From Lineus longissimus (Eukaryota > Nemertea > Pilidiophora > Heteronemertea > Lineidae), in the NCBI RefSeq assembly GCF_910592395.1, contig NC_088313.1, forward strand, positions 3,970,501 to 4,034,500: DNA of 64,000 bases, in the 5' to 3' direction. Below are positions 40,410 to 51,900 of the stretch, one piece after another. The notes beneath the pieces are model-generated. The model had not been told where the DNA came from and made no database searches. It worked only from the letters and a program-made list of their open reading frames with translations. Made by a program: the position numbers and the translations under genes. Each line of letters opens with the position of its first letter. Position 1 is the stretch's first letter.

Positions 40410-41074
40410 GTATTAAATGGACATTAAGATGATTTGTACCAAACTCATTTTATTTCTTCTAACCAATTACAAAGTACAATGTTTACACCATAAAATGGAT
40501 ACCTAACTCGGGCCCGAAACGGTGACGACGTGGTTCTTGAGTGTATGTACCAACATTCGTCTGCGGAGACAAGTGTGTGGGATCGTCCATGTCGGTTCAT
40601 CCTGAGATTCAGGGTTTATTTTACTGCTACTCTTGAAATATCGAGAGGCGGAGGGTATTGATCAAACTTCTGGTGATATGTCAGTTGAGAGCGTAGGTAA
40701 GGATTTCTGGTCAGCAAGCGAGCAATTCCAGTGGTTGCGACCTGTGTTCATCATCGTATGCGACAAAAATCGTTTGTCGTGGTTATTGCAAATGCTTGCG
40801 ACAGGAATCACTGATCACCGTGACCAGCGATGAGTATCGAACCCAACAATTTTACCGCAGACGAGAGATATTTTGCACATAACAGCAATCACAATCGCTG
40901 GTCGCAGCGATTTTTATGAATATCGCTCGTTTGCGAGGCGTATTAGGAACCATCCCTGTGTTCAAACCAATGACACCGACGAAAAATGCCACCCGAAATG
41001 AAATAATGATTGTCTTTCTCTATTTTCTACAACTGAATGCGACGACATAGATAACTCGACGTCTCTAAACGTCT
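40410..41074 (-). other. 3'UTR candidate of the 41.1-43.1 kb gene
   Basis: No coding exon seen. Minus-strand AATAAA signals lie at about 40445 and 40615, either of which could end the mRNA of the gene to the right. Confidence 0.45.
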
Positions 41075-43102
41075 CTAATGTTTCATCGTTTTGTTCAGAG
41101 CGGGAAGAGTCAAATCTTGAGCAGACGATTGTGAAAGCATGGCGTCGACCATTTTCCAATTGTCAGTATTCGAACAGTTGCAAAGTAAACAAAGGTTTGT
41201 TGGATCGATTGGGGGCCTTGGAGTATTGTTCGAAATCGGATGTGGAGGTTTTTGTGATTTCTGCTCGGGGACGCAAGGCGTGTTCTCCGGCTGATCAATG
41301 TCATTGTCACGTGATCCCTGGTCCTCCTCAACCGATCGTTGATGCAGAACCAGTGGCTTGTGAATTTTCAAAAATCCTCCAAGATTTGGTTGTGCGAACT
41401 CTAATTGTCCTTGTCCTTCGTTCCCTTGACTTCGTGAACGTATCCTGCCCCTGCTCGCCGATTTGTTTCCAAGATTGGTTGCTGTATTTAACTTTGATTG
41501 AGCATTAAAATGAAATTGCGCCGTCCCTGGTCTGCGCTCCTGTTGGAGATAATATGATAAAACTTTGTCCGTTTTGTAATCATAATCATCAATGTCTTTA
41601 TTCTTCCTGGAGGCGATCGGTTGTGTCGTCCCGTTTTGCGCGCTGTAAATGTTAAATGGGATGTGATTGGTCTCTTTCGGGACGCTGGTGTCCATAGCTG
41701 GCTGGTGCTCCATGATGACGTCATCTCGTGGTTTCACCTCTAGTTTTGGCGGCAATGGTTTCTCCGCCTCCGGCTCTGGTTCCTTCAAAACTTCCTGGCG
41801 GCGGGGCGATATGACGGCCTCCTGAAATCCTCCATCAAATCTCACCCCCTTGACCGTCTCTTTCGGTAATTCTTTCTGTAGTCGTTTGGTGTAATAAACA
41901 TTCCTCGTGTCCGTCGTGTACTCCTTTGTTTTGACCGCAATCCCAGAATCCTTGATTTCTACTGTCCGTAGCTTCATTTCTTGTCGTCTGCGCGGACGTG
42001 ACAATGGTGGCGCTCGGACAGGTTCGGCCGTCTTCGCTCGCGCAGGTATCGCAACTTTGCTTGCTGCGACAACCGCAGGTTGAGCACTTCTGATCCGCTG
42101 AGATGGCATCATGCCACTCAAAACATCCGGGTTATCGCACATGAGAACGCGAGCCGAATTCACCCGAGATTGTCTAATGATGTGATCCAAGTAACCCGAA
42201 CGCCTGTACGGGAAATACTTCGTCGGACAAGCCGTTGTGGGGCTGTCAAATTCAACACTGATGCCGACCTTCTGCTGGCTCGGATTTGTCCTTGCGGAGA
42301 ATGGAGACCGTACGACGTCTAAGCTGATTGTGAAGGCTTCCTGATCCTCGTCGTTGTCACACCTTTTGAACAAGGTTGGGACCTTCTTGGGTTCACGGGC
42401 TGTGAGAGCCTTCGGCCTTGTAGGCAGTGAGCTCCACCGTGACGTATTGGCACCCTTGACTATCATGGCGCTGAAAAATAGAAGAAGATAGGAGCACTTA
42501 TGATATTAGACTCCGAAGACCATTTACAAACACCGTTATCCCACGGCCGAAGACGAGTTTATGATTGCCGTTCGGGGAGACCACGAGACCATGCTAGGAG
42601 TGGGTTGCGCCGTGTCACATCTCGGATGGACAGAGTTGTCAGGTCGTGTAAGGTTGTGTTTAATGGAAAACCGTGTTGTCATATGCCCAGTGCAATCGTG
42701 GGTTACATGTCTGATGACAGATCGGGCTCCAATCCTACCAAATGTATTATCTTAAGAAAAAAGAACGTCTGTATACGTATAAACTGACAGAGGCACCGAC
42801 CTCAAAGTGGAACTGGTCCTCCATCAGTTCTGTCATTGGAGACAAAGTCGCAATCTGGCAATCACTCGCCATATTCTTGTTCCCGGTCTCTTCAAATCCA
42901 CCGACGGCGAAAACTCCACTATCTGAATTGACAGTCTGCCCTTCACGAGCAGTGATGATGGGTTGTGACCTAGTGATTTGTAGACAACCTACCTTTTCGA
43001 TCGCCTAAAGCTTGCCAGATAGTCTTGGACTTCGTACGGGTTTGTCTCCACGTTCAGGCGGAGGTCAGATCGTTCTCTCATAGCACCAAAGGTGTAGTTC
43101 AT
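41075..43102 (-). CDS. Unrecognised 501-aa basic, proline-rich protein, two coding exons
   Basis: Exon 1 is 43102-42993 (start ATG, then MNYTFGAMRERSDLRL), exon 2 is 42470-41075. The donor AAAAG|GTAGGT and acceptor TTTTTCAG|CGCC join in phase. The 463-codon open frame of exon 2 is much longer than chance. The protein is hydrophilic, rich in Arg, Lys, Pro and Gln, with no signal peptide or membrane segment. Two tyrosine-rich patches stand out (KYFPYRRSGYLDHI and NVYYTKRLQKEL), and a Cys pair CLLCNC near the C-terminus. Exon 2 is CpG-rich, as coding exons here are. A short upstream ORF begins at an ATG near 43137. I recognise no family; additional 5' exons are possible. Confidence 0.75.
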
Positions 43103-43988
43103 CCTAGTCAGGATGCGGCGTTGTGTGGTTCACTCATGGTGTTTCTAGAAGTGTCGAAAAAAGGTTAGATCTTAGATGTTCGAATAAAAACCACGAAATG
43201 GACACAAGTTTTCGTCACAGCCACGCTACTCAGGATACCCTTTTTGTCCTTCTGCCAGCATTATGACACAATCCAAAATGATATTTCGATTTAGAAAATC
43301 GGACTGAGGATTACTACTGCTTTTTTTGTTATCAAATAACTGCACTCCAAGGCCTTACCAACAGTATGTTAACCCACGACTTAGTTTTTTTCCATCACCT
43401 TAATAACAATATTCGTCATTTTCTTGCAGGAGTATCTAAGCCTGTTAAATATATAATACATATCAAGGCGTCAATTCTGTTATGACAGGGCTGCACTAAT
43501 AGGCCTAGGCCAATTAATCTGATTTGACGAATATATCATAGAATACTTAGCTCACGAAGCTAAAAGGCCTTTACAAATCGTATCATTTAAAATGGTGGGA
43601 TATGTGCCAAAGAACACGGCAATGGTTGTGCCCAAAGCAGAAAGACAACAATTTCTGGGTCACGTTCTGGAGAAAAATAACAAAACAAAACCGTTAGTAT
43701 TTCAATTGAGGACGTGGTTTTAAAGATTTTTATTTATCCATACACAAGGCAGTCTTTCTTGATCATTACAATAACATGATTTTAGCACTTAGTGGCAATT
43801 TATCAGGCAAATTAACTTGGTATTGATAAAACTAGTGTTATTTCGTTCCTAGTTTGAAATGAGACGATTGATAGGGCAACCTGTCACGACGCCAGTCAAG
43901 AACAGTCAAGAAACTTGCCATAGTATAATGATCTTCCCCGGGGGCCAAAGAAAACATGTTTTGGGATTTGAGTATGCCTCGCTGCGGT

Positions 43989-44080
43989 ACACTCCGGACG
44001 CAGTGGACCGGCCTCTACCTGTCGCCCGGTACCTGACATGAAAGAAAGTCGATCAGGATGACGAAATGGACTGTATAGGA
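43989..44080. repeat. Dispersed repeat, copy 2
   Basis: Matches 24979-25050: tacactccggacgcagtgg followed by 'aggatgacgaaatgg'. Confidence 0.5.
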
Positions 44081-46194
44081 GGCTACGCTGTGGCGAGTGA
44101 TCCCCTATAGTCCCGTATCTGAGTCCACCTTCATATCAATCTTGGAACATGTGATATTTGATGTCGCTTGACATGCGCTGATGCCACTGGCCGCCGAAAG
44201 TTTGGATCACCGTTGTTCTTTTAGAAAGGTTGACGGCAATCGTTCTTTGAGGACTGCTTTCCGTCCTTTTCCTTAAACTGAGACAGACCTTTTTTAGAAC
44301 GAGGTATTAAAAGTTAAACAGGTAAGAAGACCCTAACGAGCTCGCGAACGCCGATCGTCTCACGTTGTGACATTGTCTCCAAATGCAAAGGACAGCGGGC
44401 CGAGTGTTCATGTATGTGATATTTTGAGTAACTACTTGGCCTGCTCTTTCATAGATTTGATCATAAATGTTGACATTATGGCGAAGGCATATAAAGGCTA
44501 TTCTTTGCTTAGAATATGGTGAAAAGTACCGATGTCAGGGAGCATTGACGAACCACCAATTAGTCCATACGATCATAAAAGCCTTTGACACCAAGTTACA
44601 CGTACGGTGACGGTGACAGATTGTGCATTTGTCTCCGTCCTGTGGTCAATTCCGGCAAAGTTGTTGGGAAGTGATTTTTCTTCGGGAATATTGATGGTAT
44701 GTAGTAGATGGCCAGTGCATAATGACAAGTCACTTGATTTGCTTTAGAGTGCGAAACATTTCCAATTGCACCTATGAGCCTGCAAGATACGATTGCCCAA
44801 TCTCTACAGTTTTCTCTGTTGATTATTGAAGACTCACACCTTTGGGTTACTGATGCGCACATACAGTTAGGGGCGGGACTGGGTCGTGTTAACTCAGCGA
44901 TATAGTATTCCTCTTACTGGTGTGAATAGATGTAGTTTCAATCTACTGCGAGATAGGAGGAACCCCTATCGGCGACTTCTTATAACTTAATCTGACCTAC
45001 CTAACTCCAGCCTATAGTCTCCCTTTAAGTAAGTAAGATTGTCGGCCATCATCTGGCTTGTTTCCTCTCACACGATATTTCCATTAGTTCTGATTTGTAA
45101 TATCGATGAATATCAATCGGAGACATTCTTATAGCACCGCTGAGGTAACTGGTTGAATAGCTACCAATAATATAAGTAATAATGGATAAGTAGCTACCAA
45201 TCGATTTCATGATAGGTACCGGTATCTAATGGTTTTCAGATAAATGCTCATGATACAATCTACAGCGTTCATGATAACATTCAAAATGAGCCTGGTTTTA
45301 GTAGCAGGACGATTGCCAGTTCAAACTATTTGAAATGTCCTGAGGAATATTTTCTATGTTTGTTTTATTTCCAGAGTTTGCAGTAAAGTCACAGTCAAAC
45401 AGGAACCGTCCTAACTTCTGTGAAAGTGTCAAGGAAGACACGGTATACATATATTTTATTGAGAAGTAGGTTCACTGTTGTCACCAATGTTGCCCAAGGA
45501 AAGGGCGTCTTTTTGGTAAATACTGTAAAATCGAGCAAGAGCCGTCCCGACTCTGTCTTCGGACGATGATTTGTGGGTATTGAAGTATCTAGCTAATGCA
45601 AATAAAATAGCAATGGTCTTTTTACACACCTTATTGCAAAGAATACTAAAGTAACAGCACTGCGTTGATTTGATACTGAAATATTAATAGGTGTATGTAC
45701 ACACATTATTAAAGACCTTCAAGCTACGAACTGTAATAAAAAAGGACTATGTGCTTTTCTGCTTCCTTGTACACGAATTCGATTATATTTTCTTAATGCG
45801 TGCCCTCTGGGTGCGGTTGTGAGGTGCGACCAAATTTCTACGGAATCTAAGTTCATGAACTTCGATGCCTTCTATTCATACTAATAGTGTACCCATGGAC
45901 CTATCATATGCGAAGTCCGTGGTGTACCTTACTCAGACGTTTTATCTCGAGCCCCAATCGTTCATCATCGAATGCCAGGGTCCCAACTATACACACAACA
46001 GAAATCTCCGTCTGCTCTCATTGAGTACCGAGTGAAATGCTTTAAAGATCAGGATGGCACTGGCAACCTTAGATATTGAAGAACATGTTTCTTTTTATTG
46101 GTAAAACAAGACGGAGACTAGCAAGAAAGTGATTGGATAAAGAGAGACAATTGCCAAGTCTGCCTAGACACTGGAGGCAATAGTCAGACCAGAC

Positions 46195-46465
46195 TAAAGG
46201 GCAATAGCTAGTGACCCGCACTGGAGGGCAACAGTCTCAGATCCCAGACGAGATGGCAATATATAGTGAGCCCTGACTTGAGAATGAAGAGACAGTCCCA
46301 GGATGTTGTCTGGGAGAGAGGACACCAGTCGTCTGAGACAGATAACACCGGACACCGGGGACAGAGAACACTGACAAGTCGTCTGGGATTGAGGACACCG
46401 GACATCGGGGATAGAGAACAATGACCAGTCGTCTGGGACGAAGGACACCAGTCGTCGGGGACTAA
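46195..46465. repeat. Imperfect tandem repeat, 'gaggacaccagtcgtctggg'
   Basis: Successive diverged units combining 'ggacacc(a/g)', 'gtcgtctggga' and 'agagaaca(c/a)tgac', about 30-65 bp apart. On the minus strand it reads as a Ser/Pro/Arg-rich open frame, which is a by-product of the repeat. Confidence 0.65.
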
Positions 46466-48544
46466 GGAATGAGAGGACACTTCACTTTGGGCCAATCGTG
46501 CTTCCGTTCTTCTAATGATCTGTCTTTTGCCATTCTTACTAAATGTAGCTCATCGTGCAAAGATTCAAGTAAGCGTTCCTGTAAATGCACCTCTAATTCA
46601 AGAACAATGCCCACTCCTGGGTGGAGACATTTTTCCTGTCGTCTACTGGCATGGTTGGGTTTGGTTCAGCTGCATTCAGAAGATTTGCAGATGTGTATGT
46701 ATTGAAAATATAAGGACTAAATTGATATTTTTGGTAGACTTTGGTTCTCACCTTTAAATTGTTCCTCCTAGTCAATATTGGTTTCGCTTCCAATGAAAGA
46801 AAACTGTATGTCTACAGCAAGAAAAACCTAGGAGCACATCCAGTCCAATAGAGGTTTTCAAATGCCTTGTCTCAATAAAATTTACGTCCCAATTCGCTTC
46901 CATGCGAAATAATGACCTCTCATATCAATAAATTTGTATTTGTACAACTGAACGAATACAAGGCTTCCTGAATTCAAATTGAGTAAACGTCACTGGCGTC
47001 TCGTGTTGACTCATGGAACTGAATGCCGTTATTGGTCGAAACAGTGATTGAAAGGCGATATTACGCTCGATCAGGGATCAGGACCGTGCGCTGTTTTAAA
47101 GGGGTACACCGTTCGTAAATTACTGGTGGTCGAGGAAGATATAAGTGCCGCAGTGCAGTTAATATTCTGTTGAAATTCAACTACAAATTTCAATTTTTTA
47201 ACAAGTGGGGTGGGCCTTTAAAGACGTAGTCAGATAGAAAATAGACTGAGACAACTCTGAGTAGTTATCCCTGTAGAAAGTTATGTGGATTAAGGTGTAT
47301 GCCTATTGAGACTAACTGAAATGGAGTCTAATATCTCGTATCAGATCATTATACCGGTGTGAAAGAAATGACAGTACTTTATTGGAAGTCTCAAAATTCT
47401 ACTCGGGAAACAGTAGATGGAAAGATGTGAATAGGCTTCATATATTTTTGATCGGGAGGGTTTTCCGTGACGTCTTAGACCGTTAGGCTCTTTTCCCGGC
47501 GAAGATTTTTTAATGTTGTGTTGCAAGCTTTCTAAAAAGTAGAAAATATGATCTTGATAATATATCCCCAGCTAAGTAGTTTATTTCGTCGTTATGCTTA
47601 TTATTGAACAATAATCGCATCATGAGGCTATGGGAAATAGGCCTACGCCGAGACTGATTAAGTCGATTTTACATTGACTGCGGTTTCTAGGCTCAGACAT
47701 TTAAAGGGATTATTTCTTTTATTAATATCGCATTAAAAGTAGTTGGGTGACCCTGCGGGCACATGATAATCCGAACACAGTGTACTAGGTCCATAAACCG
47801 CCTTCAACATAAAATCATGCATTCGTTCGAGACACCGTCGGTGTAGCAGAAATTAGTGTCCCCTTGAAAAAAACGTGTGATGATATGCATGGCTCAAGCT
47901 GAAGACCAATAACCCCAAATTGATAGTGTAATGTATGTAGAATCTTCAGGAGGCCATAATGTCATTTGAAGTGAATCCTTTAGCAGGAAATCTTCCTCGA
48001 GGGTGTCCATCATTGGAAAGAATTATCCTCGTGACAGTTTCTCCACTCGGGAGACAACTTTCCCTGGTCCTTGTTGAGAGCATTCCAGAGTGCAGATATC
48101 CTATATAGAGAACATGAAGCTTTGGAGCAAGGACATCCTAGATTCAGTTAATAAAACAGTGTTATATTATGGCCATTTTTGTCCTTGAATACAGCGTCCT
48201 GCCCTCACAACAGAACCCCCATGGCTCCATTGTTCCATCAGGGTTAGCAGGGATGTTCAAGTACTAATGCTGCTATCGTAAGTAAACTTTACTGAATAAG
48301 GTTATGCTTTGGTGAGCTGGCGTTTTTTTGTCTCCAAAACGTCGATTGAGCAACTGGGCCCTGGATATAAATATCTGTGATTTGGCCCAAGTCACAGCCA
48401 TGCTGTTCCATCTGGTAAAAGTCCATGCATGGTTGCCTACAAATGTATCTGACCTCTCAACTGTCCATGCCAGGGAGGTTGTGTCAGTGAATTGAAGCAG
48501 TCATCAAACAGTGAAGCACAGTAAATCAATTCTTCGAAAAAAGT

Positions 48545-48550
48545 TTTATT
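48545..48550 (-). terminator. PTCD3 poly(A) signal
   Basis: AATAAA on the minus strand, about 400 bases after the PTCD3 stop codon, the first such signal after it. Confidence 0.6.
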
Positions 48551-48949
48551 TACAATTCAAAATGCAAATTCTATCTACAAATATTCACACTTTCTCAGTA
48601 CATGTATACTGTTTTTTTTGATAGGCTTAATATCTGCAAATTAGTGTATTCCAAGTTCCAAGCCAAGACCTTGGAACAATGGTGCCATCTTCAGGAATAT
48701 GTAAGAACTGGCCTGGAAAGGTACAGGTTGGATGGACCTCGGACAAACATAACTCTCTGAAAAAAGGATATTGTTCCCAAAGTTTACATTTCATGGAAAA
48801 ACAAATGCCTGTATCAGTGAGGAGGAGCTACAAGCTTCTTTTGGTATCGCTATCTCAAGGCTACAGTCAACTGATGACCTAGCACTATAGTCCTCAAAAC
48901 CACAGGCAGAATGTTCAAAATGTCCCGTCACCGCTTGTCCAAGAATCTG

Positions 48950-51900
48950 CTAGACCATCAAGGTGAGGTGTTGCCTGAAGACAAGGGAAATAGGGAAACA
49001 AATTAAAAAGAAACAGATACCGGTAGTCAAATTATTAGTCATGGATCACTGGGCAATATGAGTAACGTTTTGATTATGAATAGAGGAAGACAGAGTGTGA
49101 CTTTACAGTTCTACAATTGATAGAATTTTTTAAACTTCTAAAAGTATTGGGAGAAGTTGAGGCAAAAGGTGGCAATACATGTATACAAAGGGCAATATTT
49201 CCAGCCTTTATATTCTCTCTACAAATGAACAGGGTGGTACAAAAAAAACTCCAGCAATCTTACACTGACACCAATGCCAATGGATGAGAATCATTCAAGA
49301 AGAAGAATGATACTAAGAACTCTTAAATCAATTAATAGTTTTAGATCTCAACCATTTTGCCTACCATTGCTTTCATCTCAGAAAGATGGAAGTTTTTTCT
49401 GGGGCCCCCTGTATATATCAAAATGAGAAAGGAACCTTACTGTTGAGAGTCTGTCAGCTCTAGATCTGACTTCGCCTTAGCCACCAGGTCGGGCACACAC
49501 GGGTAGGCCATGTCAGATATGGCACCAATGATTTGCTGGAAAACAGAGCAAAATAAATCAAAGGAATACGAAACATACCAGAGTACTGGGTAACATCTTT
49601 ACCTATTTCATTTGTACAACAGATTCATATTGGGGCATGGGGCAGCGGTAGCGCAGTGGAAGAGAGTCGGCCTCATGATCAGGAGGTCGTGGGTTCGACT
49701 CCCGGCCGAGTCACTGCTTAGTTCCCTACTGGTCGAGTTCAAGTGAGCGCCTTGTGGTTGCTCCTTGAAACCCCTGATTGATTTCTGTGGAGACCGGGGT
49801 AATAATATGATATCCCAAAGCGCTTTGAGCGAGAACTATAGTGTCACGGAATTGCGCTATATAAAAGAATCATTATTATATATTATATTGCTAAATGGGA
49901 AGAGTGTCACTGCATGGCCGGCATAAATAACAGCTGCTGAAATCCTGCGAAGAGAGCATCAGAGATAGCGATCCAAAAGTGTACATTTCACCATTTTGGT
50001 AAGGTTTTGACTGGTGGCTTACAAACCTGGTGAATACACCCATGGGGCAGTGCTAGTGCAGTGGAAGAGAGTCGGCCTCATGATCAGGAGGTCGTGGGTT
50101 CGACTCACAGCCGAGTCACTGCATTTCACTGAATTTCAGGCGAGGGCTAAAGACTTACCTTTTCACAGACAATGTTTTTGAACCAAATGAGAGTAAAGTT
50201 ATCGGATTTCACGGTATAAAAATGTAAATTTCATTCATTCATTTCAAATAAGCCAGGTAGCTCAGTGGGTAGACTGGCTCACCTAGGGACTGGCAGCAAA
50301 AATATAGTGTCAGGAAAGACAATTCTGACTCAGGTACGTACCATCACCTCCTCTGTACTCTTGTTAGCTATGCAGACATCAGCCAACTTTTTGAGAGACT
50401 CTTCACTAGGTATCCCTAAACACGATGCTTTCTTCTTACTGAACATCTGAAACAGACCCCAGGCATCGTCAAACCGATCGCTGTTGAGACAAATCTGTAT
50501 CAGAGAGCCAAAAGTTGGACCTGTCAACCTGGAAAATATCGGAGAAGAAATAGGTAGCTGAGTGTCTGTTTTGGTGAGGAATTATTGTTTGAAGTCAGGA
50601 TGGATTGCCCTAAGCTGATCTAAAGGAACTTAGCCGAATGGGATAGGTTGATATGGTAAGTCTGATATAGGTAAGTTACCCTCCCCGGTCAGCGGGATTA
50701 TAAAAACTTTACGTAGGGACAAGGAATCCAAGCAGTGTTCGAGTTACCCAATTGTCAGCTTGCCCCAGCAACCAAATTATCAAATGAAGAGATCACTTCA
50801 GTCGATGAAACTCATCAACTTGACTTACATCAAAGTTCTCCCTCTAGCCCACCTACACTATCCTCACTTACATCAGAGTTCTCCCTCTAGCCCACCTACA
50901 CTATCCTCACTTACATCAAAGGTCTCCCTCTAGCCCACCTACACTGTCCTCACTTACATCAAAGGTCTCCCTCTAGCCCACCTACACTATCCTCACTTAC
51001 ATCAAAGGTCTCCCTCTAGCCCACCTCCACTATCCTCACTTACATCAGAGTTCTCCCTCTAGCCCACCTACACTGTCCTCACTTACATCAGAGTTCTCCC
51101 TCTAGCCCACCTACACTGTCCTCACTTACATCAGAGTTCTCCCTCTAGCCCACCTACACTGTCCTCACTTACATCAGAGTTCTCCCTCTAGCCCACCTAC
51201 ACTGTCCTCACTTACATCAAAGGTCTCCCTCTAGCCCACCTACACTATGCTCACTTACATCAAAGGTCTCCCTCTAGCCCACCTACACTGTCCTCACTTA
51301 CATCAAAGGTCTCCCTCTAGCCCACCTACACTATGCTCACTTACATCAAAGGTCTCCCTCTAGCCCACCTACACTATCCTCACTTACATTAAAGGTCTCC
51401 CTCTAGGCCTAGCGTCTTCCTCGGCTTCTTTCACATTCTCCACATGCTTCATTGCAATGCCGTGGAAGATTTCCTGGAGCTTTTCCTCCTGTTTTTCCTT
51501 GGCCATTAGCTGGAACAGGGGTTCGACGAGATCTTCGCGTCGCACGTAATCAAATGCCACAAGATCTACAAGAGACAAAGTGAAGGGAAAATAAGTCCAT
51601 CATGATGGCATGGAGTATTTCCTGAAGATTTCCCCTTGCGTTTGCTTGGCTATTTGCTGAAATGGAGATTTGACAAGATCTTCTCATTGCAACAAGTGCA
51701 ACTGCCACAATATCTTTAGCAGAGAAAACTGACAGCTGATGTGAATGCAGCCCTTGTACAATTATATCAACTATAGTGTAAGAATAGCTGTCAGTACAAA
51801 TCAATGCACAGGAACGGCATAATTGTACCTGGGCTTCAATTGTAACACCTTACCTTACATGCATTGCAGCAACATAAAGCACAGTACATTGTATAACCAT

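Larger units (their letters stand above)
43103..48534. other. Intergenic, no gene seen
   Basis: About 5.4 kb between the hypothetical gene and the PTCD3 poly(A) site. Short open frames only, none with recognisable features. It contains a dispersed repeat copy at 43989 and an imperfect tandem repeat at 46195-46465. Confidence 0.4.

Noticed and set aside
41131-41508. Plus-strand ORF of 125 codons
   Set aside because: Antisense to the long 41075-42470 coding exon; a mirror of its codon bias.
46208-46495. Minus-strand Ser/Pro-rich ORFs
   Set aside because: They arise from an imperfect tandem repeat and differ in frame between units.
50823-51410. CRISPR-like array
   Set aside because: 43-bp units are repeated back to back with no unique spacers and derive from a PTCD3 exon boundary.
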